Source: Toxorhynchites rutilus septentrionalis
Lineage: Eukaryota > Arthropoda > Insecta > Diptera > Culicidae
Assembly: GCF_029784135.1 (NCBI RefSeq)
Contig: NC_073745.1
Coordinates: forward strand, 103,062,125-103,126,124
Direction of reading: 5' to 3'
Length of the DNA stretch: 64,000 nt
The position numbers were made by a program, and so were the translations under genes. Shown here one piece after another: positions 19,487 to 28,005 of this stretch. Every line of letters begins with the position of its first letter. The stretch's first letter is position 1. A model generated the notes under the pieces. The model was not told the DNA's origin and did no database searches. It saw only the letters and a program-made list of their open reading frames with translations.

Positions 19487-19628
19487 CGCCAATACTTTCT
19501 CAACATCCAATAAAGCATAGCGGTTTCGCTCTAATATTGGTACCTCGTGAACTCATCTTAAACACTGCAATTTCTACCCGAATACTTTCTGAACATCCAA
19601 TAAAGCATAGCGGTTTCGCTCTAATATT
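19487..19628. repeat. 90-bp satellite array, block 5
   Basis: About 1.6 units ending CTCTAATATT. No satellite is seen to the right of this point. Confidence 0.9.
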
Positions 19629-19784
19629 GTGAAATGTTAATATGCCATTTTCCTATTTTTGGGGGTTCCACCTGGGACCCATTTACTATTTGGTCACTTT
19701 TCTTTCCACTATTGAAAACACTTCTCTTTTGTTTCTATAGAATAACACTTCCGTTTATTTAAGTAGGAAAAGGACTTAGCCCTT

Positions 19785-20125
19785 AGTTAAGAAATTTCGA
19801 ACTCACTTAATTTTAAAAAAATATTTTTTCTTTCGGAGTGAAGCTCCGTCTTTTATTTTACTGTTTGAAATATAACTTTAGACTTCAGACTGACTTTACA
19901 ATTGTTATCCCTGTCTTTTATATTCACTTGAGATGGTTTACAATAATTTTATCTTATCTTAATTCAGCATATTTAACGGGAACGATCCGGGTAGTCTGAT
20001 GTGTTTATGTTTATCCGGGCCGTCTGGGAATGTTTATGTTTATCGGCCGCTGGTCGATATTGTGATGACTCGTATTTTGTTTATCTCGAGTGTCGTATGT
20101 TGAGCTGGCTGGTGTTGCGTTAACT
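19785..20125 (-). repeat. 3' LTR of element C
   Basis: 341 bp, AGTTAAG to GTTAACT; one homopolymer indel and about three substitutions from its partner. Confidence 0.93.
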
Positions 20126-20150
20126 CTTCCCCTCTTAAGTAACTTTGTCC

Positions 20151-21785
20151 TCAAAGTTGGATTGTTCGAAATGGTGATGGCATATTGATAAATGATTGTA
20201 TTTCTGTTTTGCGTTGTTCTGATAATTCTGTTGTTGTTAACTCTGGATTTGTGATGATGGTTTCATCTTTTCTGTTGACTGGAGTTTGGATTTCCTCAAG
20301 GGCGATATTTTCTCTGTTGATATCTGGAACCTTGAATTCGGCTTTGATGATTGGTTTTCTTGAATTATATAGGAATATTCCGATAATGGCGATAATAGAT
20401 ATGAATGTTACTCCTCCTAAAGATCCAAATAAGTTAAGCTTCCAGGTGAGTGAATTATTTTGAAGACTTATTGTTTCTAATTGTTCTCTGTTTTTTAATG
20501 TTAGATGTTGGAGATATTCGGCAGGTGGTGCATCAAGAGTGTCAATTTCAGTGGCTAATAAGCCTGTTGTAGTATGATATGGTCGTCCAGGTATGACGGT
20601 TTCAAAATTTGAGAAGAATTCTCCATTGATTTGTAGGCTGCATTCTTCAAACTGGATTAAGAATGAACCGTTAAGTTGTTGGTTTGTATTGCTGCAATTT
20701 GATGAAATTGTCACGATTGCATTATTGATGAGAATGGAGGCGTCGTTTATTCGTTTGATTAATCCTTTTGAATATACTTTTTCAAAGGTGCAATTAGAAT
20801 GTTGTCCGCGTATGAGGCGGTTTATGCAATCATTGCCTGGGGTTAATGTTTGAGTTTCACATAAGAAGTAGTTTCCTTGGTCTTCACATGGTTGGCTTGA
20901 TTCATATACATATGTGGTATTTCGCATAAGATAATTGTGTTGTAATGCGATTCGTTTATTATTGCTTATGATAGAATCAATGTACTCATATTCATAAATA
21001 TTTTTGGAAAATTGAGGAATTTTCAGAATGTATGCAATATGTGTTGTATTTATCATCTCCTGTGCTGTTGATTGTGATAGGAGTTCTTCGAATGATGTAA
21101 CATATACATCGTGATTTCCCAAAAAGGTTGCGATTGTGTTAAAGTCGCGCATGGATAAAAGTTTGCTGCTTGGTATGCCATGTTTTGCCATCAAGATTGC
21201 TTCTTCAAGTGTTTCTATTTGGTCTTGAAGTGAATCTAAATTTGATAACATCATAAGGTGGTTGATTTCAATAGAGTGATTCTTGATTCTTTGATTTTCA
21301 ATTGTAAGGATTTGGTTAGCTAGATTGGTTACTTCTTGGATCCTGTTACTTATGGCTTCGTTGATCATAACTTGTTTGTTGTTTTGTGTAATGAGGGAGT
21401 TAATCGTTGCGTTGATGATGCGTAGGTCCTCTGCATCCGGATTGCCTGCTACCCATTTCCAAATGGTGCCTAATGTGTCCCATCTTTTTTGTCTTTTTAC
21501 AAATGGTTTAAGTTTGAGGAATGTTTCATACAATTTATTATTTTTGATTTGTATAAGTTCGTACAACGGATTGTTTGATGGTTCTAGTTGTATTTCTCTA
21601 TTTACATGAGATATTGTGTCGCCTATTTGGAATAAATCAATTGGATGTACAATGCGTATATATCCTATTTTTGTTCTAGCTTTTCCAAGAGGTATAATTG
21701 CAAGTGGGTTGTTTGTTAGATCGTGTATTTGGATTCCTGCCAGTGTCTGAGATACGCAGAGGGCGAGTATGAATATTCCTAGCAT
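20151..21785 (-). CDS. env: Envelope glycoprotein of element C (errantivirus type)
   Basis: The frame is open for 589 codons from 21920, but I place the start at the Met encoded at 21783-21785, because it begins a clear signal peptide (MLGIFILALCVSQTLAG). About 97 residues later there is a furin-type site, RQKR, followed by a hydrophobic segment, as in insect errantivirus and F-like envelope proteins. A long heptad-rich region and several N-glycosylation sequons follow. A transmembrane helix lies near the end, with a ~71-residue cytoplasmic tail. The protein would be a membrane glycoprotein; no frameshift or stop is seen. It lies directly downstream of the leader with no gag or pol between. 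Confidence 0.85.
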   Translation of the reverse strand: MLGIFILALCVSQTLAGIQIHDLTNNPLAIIPLGKARTKIGYIRIVHPIDLFQIGDTISHVNREIQLEPSNNPLYELIQIKNNKLYETFLKLKPFVKRQKRWDTLGTIWKWVAGNPDAEDLRIINATINSLITQNNKQVMINEAISNRIQEVTNLANQILTIENQRIKNHSIEINHLMMLSNLDSLQDQIETLEEAILMAKHGIPSSKLLSMRDFNTIATFLGNHDVYVTSFEELLSQSTAQEMINTTHIAYILKIPQFSKNIYEYEYIDSIISNNKRIALQHNYLMRNTTYVYESSQPCEDQGNYFLCETQTLTPGNDCINRLIRGQHSNCTFEKVYSKGLIKRINDASILINNAIVTISSNCSNTNQQLNGSFLIQFEECSLQINGEFFSNFETVIPGRPYHTTTGLLATEIDTLDAPPAEYLQHLTLKNREQLETISLQNNSLTWKLNLFGSLGGVTFISIIAIIGIFLYNSRKPIIKAEFKVPDINRENIALEEIQTPVNRKDETIITNPELTTTELSEQRKTEIQSFINMPSPFRTIQL

Positions 21786-22072
21786 TCTAACTTCCGACTT
21801 TTTCCAGTGGAAGTGCGAGTTTTCGAAACCTCTTTCGGTGAAAGTCCTCGTCTTTGATTTTCGGAACCGGAGCCTCTGACGGTCGGTATTCTCCTCGGGT
21901 CGAGACCAGGCGGTGTCCAAAATCTTTCCGGTGTGGCGGCTGGTTCCCTTTTGCTAATTGCTACTTGTGGAGCCTTTCCACACGGCTGCTCAATGGCGGT
22001 CGGAGTTTCGGATTTTTTCGGATAGTTTTTTGTTCGCGTCACTCTTCCGTGGCGAATCTTACTATCACTCAC
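21779..22072 (-). CDS. Short upstream ORF in the leader of element C
   Basis: A 97-codon ORF begins 30 nt inside the primer site, where Gag would start. It is basic and Pro-rich, ends by overlapping the env start in another frame, and shows no domain I know. It may be the first exon of Gag left after splicing or deletion. Alternatively it is merely open leader. Confidence 0.4.
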   Translation of the reverse strand: MSDSKIRHGRVTRTKNYPKKSETPTAIEQPCGKAPQVAISKREPAATPERFWTPPGLDPRRIPTVRGSGSENQRRGLSPKEVSKTRTSTGKSRKLEC

Positions 22073-22084
22073 TACACTCGCGCT

Positions 22085-22103
22085 GGTCCCTATTCGGGCG
22101 CCA
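22085..22103 (-). promoter_or_regulatory. tRNA-Lys primer-binding site of element C
   Basis: The minus strand reads TGGCGCCCGAATAGGGACC. This equals the recalled tRNA-Lys(UUU) primer site apart from one C-to-T change that still allows G-U pairing. It shares its first T with the LTR end. Confidence 0.85.
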
Positions 22104-22442
22104 GTTAAGAAATTTCGAACTCACTTAATTTAAAAAAATATTTTTTCTTTCGGAGTGAAGCTCCGTCTTTTATTTTACTGTTTGAAATATAACTTTAGAC
22201 TTCAGACTGACTTTACAATTGTTATCCCTGTCTTTTATATTCACTTGAGATGGTTTACAATAATTTTATCTTATCTTAATTCAGCATATTTAGCGGGAAC
22301 GATCCGGGTGGTCTGATGTGTTTATGTTTATCCGGGCCGTCTGGGAATGTTTATGTTTATCGACCGCTGGTCGATATTGTGATGACTCGTATTTTGTTTA
22401 TCTCGAGTGTCGTATGTTGAGCTGGCTGGTGTTGCGTTAACT
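22103..22442 (-). repeat. 5' LTR of element C
   Basis: 340 bp, same termini as the 3' copy. Confidence 0.93.
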
Positions 22443-22984
22443 CCTTTATTAGTTAAAACTCCACGCGACCGTTCGCGCGAAGTGTGTCTCTAGAACTGAC
22501 TTAATATTAAACATGAAAGTCTTAAGGTAACCTTTTTTCCAATAATTGTGTAGAGTTCTTTAATTTGTTGGGAGGAGCCAAGGCATAGAGAAATAGCCAA
22601 TCAATCGAATGCAGTGTTCGATGTGATTGGGGTCAAGAATAAAAAATGCTTACTGCGCGTAAGCGCGCATATCGCCTAGTGCATATCGATTTCATGGGAA
22701 ATCGTAAAGTGTTACGACTTTGTAAACTGTCGCATATTTCATCGGAACAGAACTAGGTCTGTTTTGGTTTTAAGTTTATCGCCATCAACTGCGCGCGATA
22801 TGATGTAAGAATGCATTCATACCGCTAGCGCATGTGGCTAGTTTTTATGGGTGATGGATATTTGTGGGAGAAAAGTAATTAACGAAGTTATGCAGTTATG
22901 CTTGTGGGAATGGTAAACATTGAAGTGCAGTTATGCTTGTGGGAATGGTAAACATTGAAGTGCTTGCGCATGAGTCATTTGTTT
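22443..22984 (-). repeat. 3' LTR of element B, second segment
   Basis: Continues LTR B after element C and matches 25033-25567 closely, including a duplicated GTTATGCTTGTGGGAATGGT block. It stops at CATTTGTT, where homology to the partner LTR ends abruptly. Confidence 0.88.
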
Positions 22985-23149
22985 CCGGTACCCACAACGG
23001 TATGCTACAGTTCTATATTTGGCTATATTTTCTTGCAATTGTTGCCTTTTAGATTCTATATTATGCAATGTTCGTGGTCTGTTTTTATTTTTATTTAAAT
23101 TCTGGTATTCCTTTTCAAGATATGATTCAATTTCCTTCAGTTGGTCCAT
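22985..23149 (-). pseudogene. gag: Gag N-terminus of element B (truncated)
   Basis: About 48 codons from the ATG at 23149 (MDQLKEIESYLEKEYQNLNK) match the gag start of element D at 33030 almost residue for residue. Homology ends at about 23,006, at the deletion junction. A 20-bp filler of unknown origin (22985-23005) links gag to the truncated LTR. Gag cannot be functional. Confidence 0.75.
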
Positions 23150-23284
23150 TTAACACACAATTCCAACAGATTTCATTATACGACTCCAACACAACTCATT
23201 ATATATTTACTTCGTATAGTATTTGTTCTTTCATAATAATAAAATACAAGATATTGCGATTATAATGCCTTTTCTGTTTATTAA

Positions 23285-23539
23285 CTAGTATTTCTTTTGA
23301 TTCTTATTTTGTTTGTTAGCTAATCTCTGCTTTCTTCTTTCCTTTTGTCCTGGGAGTTTTAACCAAGTGATTGGATCATCTCCAGGTAATTCATCGATTC
23401 TATCTAGTACATCTTCCCATGTATTAGGATTATTGCAGTGTTCAAATACTTCATTATCGGGTGCGAAAGGTCCTTCGCCTTTGCCCTTGCTAACCGCATC
23501 CAATAATTCTAGGAACTCTTGGAGCTCGTCTTTAATCAT
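23285..23539 (-). CDS. Second small leader ORF (sORF2) of element B
   Basis: An 84-codon ORF between sORF1 and gag. The start chosen is the ATG giving MIKDELQEFLELLDAVSKGK, 72 nt after the sORF1 stop; the upstream open frame overlaps sORF1 and is probably not used. The protein has an acidic N-terminal half, a DDPITWLKLPGQKER motif and a strongly basic Lys/Asn/Gln tail. A decayed homologue of the motif region is present in element D (33150-33245). Function is unknown; the basic tail would suit RNA binding, but that is inference. Confidence 0.6.
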   Translation of the reverse strand: MIKDELQEFLELLDAVSKGKGEGPFAPDNEVFEHCNNPNTWEDVLDRIDELPGDDPITWLKLPGQKERRKQRLANKQNKNQKKY

Positions 23540-23610
23540 TTTCGTATTCGTACTTTTATCAGAATTACAAAAAAAAATTACAAAAAAAATAAGGTTTATA
23601 TATGTATATT

Positions 23611-23847
23611 TCAAGCTGTCTCTTGTAATCCAGCAACAGATCTTGCTGCTCTCAGAGCTTCCGATCGGGTACAATTTTTATATGATTTATAAATTTTTGC
23701 AATCGCAAGCAATAGTACGATAACTAGAACTACACACAGGATAGTCTCATTAGTCTCGTGAAACTGCGAATGTTGTTCAAGATAGTTAAGGACCGTAACC
23801 TGAGGGTCTCCTGAATTTGTGACCTTCTTTGTATTAATTAATCCCAT
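23611..23847 (-). CDS. Small N-myristoylation-motif membrane protein (sORF1) of element B
   Basis: A 78-codon ORF starting MGLINTKKV, with Gly2, Thr6 and Lys7-8 as in an N-myristoylation signal. GDPQV and LEQH motifs occupy residues 14-26. One transmembrane helix spans ~36-50 (TILCVVLVIVLLLAIA), followed by KIYKSYKNC and an EALRAARS basic tail. Spacing, motifs and position relative to the primer site and gag match those of G and L. No signal peptide precedes it, so a myristoylated N-terminus with one membrane span is the simplest topology. Role unknown. Confidence 0.72.
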   Translation of the reverse strand: MGLINTKKVTNSGDPQVTVLNYLEQHSQFHETNETILCVVLVIVLLLAIAKIYKSYKNCTRSEALRAARSVAGLQETA

Positions 23848-24887
23848 GTTAGTTTGTTTCCTTAATATTCATTTTTAGCGGAAAAAAATATAATAATATT
23901 CGTATTACATTCGTATTTCATTAATTACTACTGCAATTTAAATGATAACAATTATTTAATTGTATATGATCTACTTGTATTTCATTTATTAAGTCTTCCC
24001 CTTTTGTGTTTCTTTTGTGTAAATCACTCTTATTTCATCATATCATTTTTGTGTAATAAAAAAAAATTCTTGAAGTTAACTTCGCTCAATTTTGTTTTGT
24101 TTTGTATAGGGGTTTTTTTTTTGTTGGGTGCTATTTGCATTCCCTCGAGTCTACAGATAAAAAAAAACAATTTTAATCATTTACTTGAGAACTGTCCTTG
24201 GACCACCGTCGCTTGATTCGCTGCTCACGCTGCTTGCTGCTCACGCTGCTTTTACTGCTCACTCTGCTTGCTGCTGGAACGTTGCTTTCACCAGATCCTT
24301 CCAGAAGTGTTCAGTTGGGTCCTAATCGAAGGCAATTTTTTCGAATACTTCTTGCCTTGTACATGCTATTTATTCTGGCTGGTCAGGTGGCTGGGGCGGT
24401 CTTTACACAATTTCACTGACCGCTACTCTCGCTTTCGTATTTTATGCTCTGATTTTTGTTTAATTGAATGCATATTCACTTCACGTTGCATACACACAAA
24501 GACTCACGCATCTTGGCGATTTTCTTGTCAGTTGTTGTTTTTTTTTTGTTTTTAAATCACTGCTATTGTCTTTCATTCACTTTTCTTCGGTCTTCAACGC
24601 AATTCACTTCGTGCGTCATATGTGTTCTTTAACCTGTCAGCTTTCAACTATTCGGTTAGCGAATTAGCGCACTTGTAGATCAGCGTCTATCACTCACTTT
24701 GTTCCATATCTACTTGCTTAGACTTAGACTTTCAGCTATTCGGTTAGCGAATTAGCGCACTTGTTGATCAGCGTCTATCACTCACTTTTAATTTTTCAAA
24801 AATTTTTTTTTTCATCATTCAATGTATCACGACACCACAGTTCACGTCTACCCGTGTGGATTTGGCTGATTGCTTTGCTCGATGTCA
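23848..24887 (-). other. 5' leader of element B
   Basis: About 1 kb of leader. It includes CTGCTCACGCTGCT repeats (24,220-24,275) and a direct duplication of a ~60-bp segment, TTCGGTTAGCGAATTAGCGC and following (24,650 and 24,735). No coding region is recognised. Confidence 0.5.
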
Positions 24888-24898
24888 CACGGTCGCCA
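24888..24898 (-). promoter_or_regulatory. tRNA-Arg primer site of element B
   Basis: Plus-strand CACGGTCGCCA abuts the LTR, an 11-nt match to tRNA-Arg, with TGTCA just upstream. Confidence 0.75.
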
Positions 24899-25677
24899 TT
24901 TCCTATTTTTGGGGGTTCCACCTGGGACCCATTTACTATTTGGTCACTTTTCTTTCCACTATTGAAAACACTTCTCTTTTGTTTCTATAGAATAACACTT
25001 CCGTTTATTTAAGTAGGAAAAGGACTTAGCCCTTTATTAGTTAAAACTCCACGCGACCGTTCGCGCGAAGTGTGTCTCTAGAACTGACTTAATATTAAAC
25101 ATGAAAGTCTTAAGGTAACCTTTTTTCCAATAATTGTGTAGAGTTCTTTAATTTGTTGGGAGGAGCCAAGGCATAGAGAAATAGTCAATCAATCGAATGC
25201 AGTGTTCGATGTGATTGGGGTCAAGAATAAAAAATGCTTACTGCGCGTAAGCGCGCATATCGCCTAGTGCATATCGATTTCATGGGAAATCGTAAAGTGT
25301 TACGACTTTGTAAACTGTCGCATATTTCATCGGAACAGAACTAGGTCTGTTTTGGTTTTAAGTTTATCGCCATCAACTGCGCGCGATATGATGTAAGAAT
25401 GCATTCATACCGCTAGCGCATGTGGCTAGTTTTTATGGGTGATGGATATTTGTGGGAGAAAAGTAATTAACGAAGCTATGCAGTTATGCTTGTGGGAATG
25501 GTAAACATTGAAGTGCAGTTATGCTTGTGGGAATGGTAAACATTGAAGTGCTTGCGCATGAGTCATTTGTTAGAAAACAATTAACTGCTTATGGGAATGA
25601 GTTGACAATGGAATTTGGTATGGGATTTAGAATGGGTTTTGAAATGGGTTAGGAATCGGATTTGAAATCATGCTACA
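24899..25677 (-). repeat. 5' LTR of element B
   Basis: 779 bp, TTTCCTATTTTTGGGGG to CATGCTACA, followed by ccat. It is the most complete LTR of the B/D/E family here. Confidence 0.9.
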
Positions 25678-25734
25678 CCATCAAGTAGAATTACAAAACG
25701 GTCGTCATTATGTGCACTTATTAATTGGTCGCCA
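25678..25734 (-). other. Leader remnant with primer-site-like ends
   Basis: 57 bp between LTR B and the next LTR. It contains ACGGTCGTCAT and then TTGGTCGCCA directly before LTR D', so it looks like the end of another leader carrying a mutated tRNA-Arg site. Confidence 0.45.
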
Positions 25735-25849
25735 CTGGTGAAATCGTTAAAACTTTTGTGGAATACTTGAATCACTTTATTGAAGTAAACATGCGTTGAT
25801 GCTCCGCGCGACCATTCGCGTGGAGTGTAATTCTAGAACTGACTTAATA

Positions 25850-27148
25850 CTAAAGTCTGCTTCATTTAATATTGGAACACAAACAATTGCGTGTAGTTCA
25901 GTCATTTATTAACGAATTCATAATTTGTTTTTCATACAAATGTAGCATTTTCTTTACTCTTTCATAAAAAATTATTCATTGCTGTTTCGAAGAAATTCTC
26001 GTACTTTTCCCGTAATACGGCACATTAGGCGGCGCACACCCTTTTCGTCCACCGTTTTGGCGATTTGATTCCACCAGTTCTTCATTTGAGTCATGTTCCT
26101 AACAAGTTTTCCCTTTGCCTTAAGCCTCCGCTTCGTGATTGCCTAGTATTTCTCTATCGGCCGGAACTGGGGGCAGTTTGGGAGGTTGAGGTCCTTCGGT
26201 ATTACGCTGACCCCGTTCGTTGCGTACCATTCCATAACCGTTTTGCTGTAATGGCAGCTTGCGAGGTCCGGCCAAAACATTACTGGACGGTCGTGGGCAC
26301 GAATAAACGGCAGAATCCGTTTCTGTAGGCACTCTTTTTTGTAGACTTCTGATGTCATTGTCTTGTCAGTGAGAAAGACTTTGGTTTTCTGTCCACAACT
26401 GCATATCCCCTGCCAAATCATGTACTTGCGGGCGAATTTATCCGCAAACACGAACTTAAATTTTGCAGGTACATCCCCCCGAGCCGTCGCCAAATAAAAT
26501 TTTTGACCTGGGATTTGCCCAAAGTCCGCCTTCACGTAGGTCTCATCGTCCATCAGAATACATCCGTCGAACATGGTCAGCACTTGGTCGTACAGCTTTC
26601 GAGCACGGATTCTGGCCACATTGTTCTGCTTCAGCGTCCGATTTGGCTGTTTGCTGGCTCGGAATGACCTTATTCCTTCCCGGAGACGAATTCGTCGCAC
26701 CGTACTGTGAGCGGCCTGGAACTTATTGGCCAAATCGCGGTCTGAAAGATTGGGATTCCTCTTGAAGGCCTTGATGACTTTCCCACGCAGTTTCCGGTCG
26801 ACAGTTCCACTCCGACGCTTCGAATGCGGCTTCCGAGCCGTCGTCAATGTTTCCTTGTACTGCTTGATAACACGCCATACGGTATTTCTGGGCATTTTAA
26901 GCTGTTTAGCTAGCTTAGATGCCGACAACAATGGATTTTCAAGAAAAATGTGCACAATTTTATCTCTCCGTTCGGCTTCCATGGCGGTTGTTTACAAAAT
27001 GCTATCGTTTGGTGTTATGACATAAATGCATGGTGAAAGGTAATGAATTTCCCGACACGTGGGTGAAAAAAGTTTCCAAATCCGTCCACTAGGAGCGCCA
27101 CAATGAGCAAAAGAATTTGTTCCAATATTAAATGAAGCAGACTTTAGT
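25850..27148 (-). mobile_element. T3: ITmD37E-type transposon in LTR D'
   Basis: Near-perfect 30-bp terminal inverted repeats (CTAAAGTCTGCTTCATTTAA and complement). TA flanks the left end; the right flank reads TT, so one copy of the target duplication has probably mutated. Confidence 0.9.
25975..26982 (-). pseudogene. T3 transposase (ITmD37E) with one premature stop
   Basis: The frame is open for 279 codons from 26982. Helix-turn-helix regions occupy ~1-120. Catalytic Asp lies in LMDDETYVKADFG and in FWPDLASCHYS, with Glu in RPIEKY, and 37 residues separate the last two. Directly after IEKY a TAG stands where homologues T1 and T2 have an aromatic residue (F or W), and the frame then continues open through a basic C-terminal tail to about 25,975. 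A single nonsense change therefore seems to be the main lesion. This is the best-preserved ITmD37E copy in the window. Confidence 0.88.
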
Positions 27149-27691
27149 TGAAAAAGTCTTAAGCTAATTTTTCCAACAGTTTGTGTAGAGTTTCACTGGG
27201 AGGATCCAAGTCGATTTCAAAGGGGAATAGCCAATCAATCGAATGCAGTGTTCGATGTGAATGGGGTCAAGAAATGAAAATGCTTACTGCGCTCGTAAGC
27301 GAGCATATCGATTTCATGGGAAGTCGTGAAGTGTCACGACGACTTTGTATATGGTCGCATATTTCATCAGAACAGAATTGGGTTTGTTTTGGTTTCGGGT
27401 TTATTGCCTTTAGCTGCGCGCGACATGATGTAAGAGTGCATTCATACCGCCAGCGCATGTTGGCTTGTTTCTATGGATGAATGTGGGGAAAAGCAATTAA
27501 CGAAATAATGCAGTTGTGCTTGAGGAATGTTTCATGGGAATCGTAAATCGAAGTGACTGCGCATGAGTCATTTATTATGGAACAATCAATTGCTTATGAG
27601 GAGAAGGATAATTTGTATATTGTGAGTTTTAGGATGGATTTTGGAATGGGATTTGAATGATATTTGAAATGGGATGTGTAATCATACTACA

Positions 27692-28005
27692 CCATCCCTC
27701 TTCGGGAGAATGATGTAATAAAATGAAATCATTCTTAGTATTCAGATTATGAATTAATTATTCCTTGGCTTCTCTCAATGTTACAAATATTGTATAGACT
27801 TTTTATAGGTTTCTAAAATTTTATTTTCAAAAGCTGTTGGTATATTGTAAACAATGGTATGTGGTTTCAATAACTTATTTACTAACTTTTGATAGGGTTT
27901 TGAGCATTATCTTGTTGAATTTTGGTTAGTCTATTTTTGTGAACTATCATTGATTGATTTGTCCTTGGTTTTTTTTTATTTTACAATTTGGATCTTACAA
28001 TTCTT
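27692..28005 (-). other. 3' untranslated end of element D, with polypurine tract
   Basis: On the minus strand CTCCCGAAGAGGGATGG abuts the LTR, similar to the tract in element A. No gene is seen. Confidence 0.55.

Larger units (their letters stand above)
19785..22442 (-). mobile_element. Element C: env-only gypsy/errantivirus-like retrotransposon
   Basis: LTRs 19785-20125 and 22103-22442 differ by only a few bases and end in perfect AGTTAA/TTAACT inverted repeats, as in Drosophila gypsy. The flanking duplication is cctt (19781-19784 and 22443-22446). Contents are a primer site, a 180-bp leader and an env gene. Gag and pol are absent. A purine tract (AAGAGGGGAAG on the minus strand) abuts the left LTR. 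Confidence 0.92.
19649..25677 (-). mobile_element. Element B: deleted 412/mdg1-like retrotransposon hosting element C
   Basis: LTRs are 19649-22984 (3', split by C and truncated) and 24899-25677 (5', 779 bp). The element is flanked by ccat (19645-19648 and 25678-25681). Internal sequence keeps only the primer site, leader, two small ORFs and the start of gag. The rest of gag and all of pol, plus part of the 3' LTR, are lost at ~22,985. Confidence 0.88.
25735..27691 (-). repeat. Left LTR of element D (D'), split by T3
   Basis: An LTR of the B/E family ending ATCATACTACA, followed by a purine tract and the end of pol, so it acts as the 3' LTR of element D. It is clearly more diverged from the right-hand LTR at 38538 than a young pair would be. 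The T3 transposon occupies 25850-27148. Confidence 0.75.
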
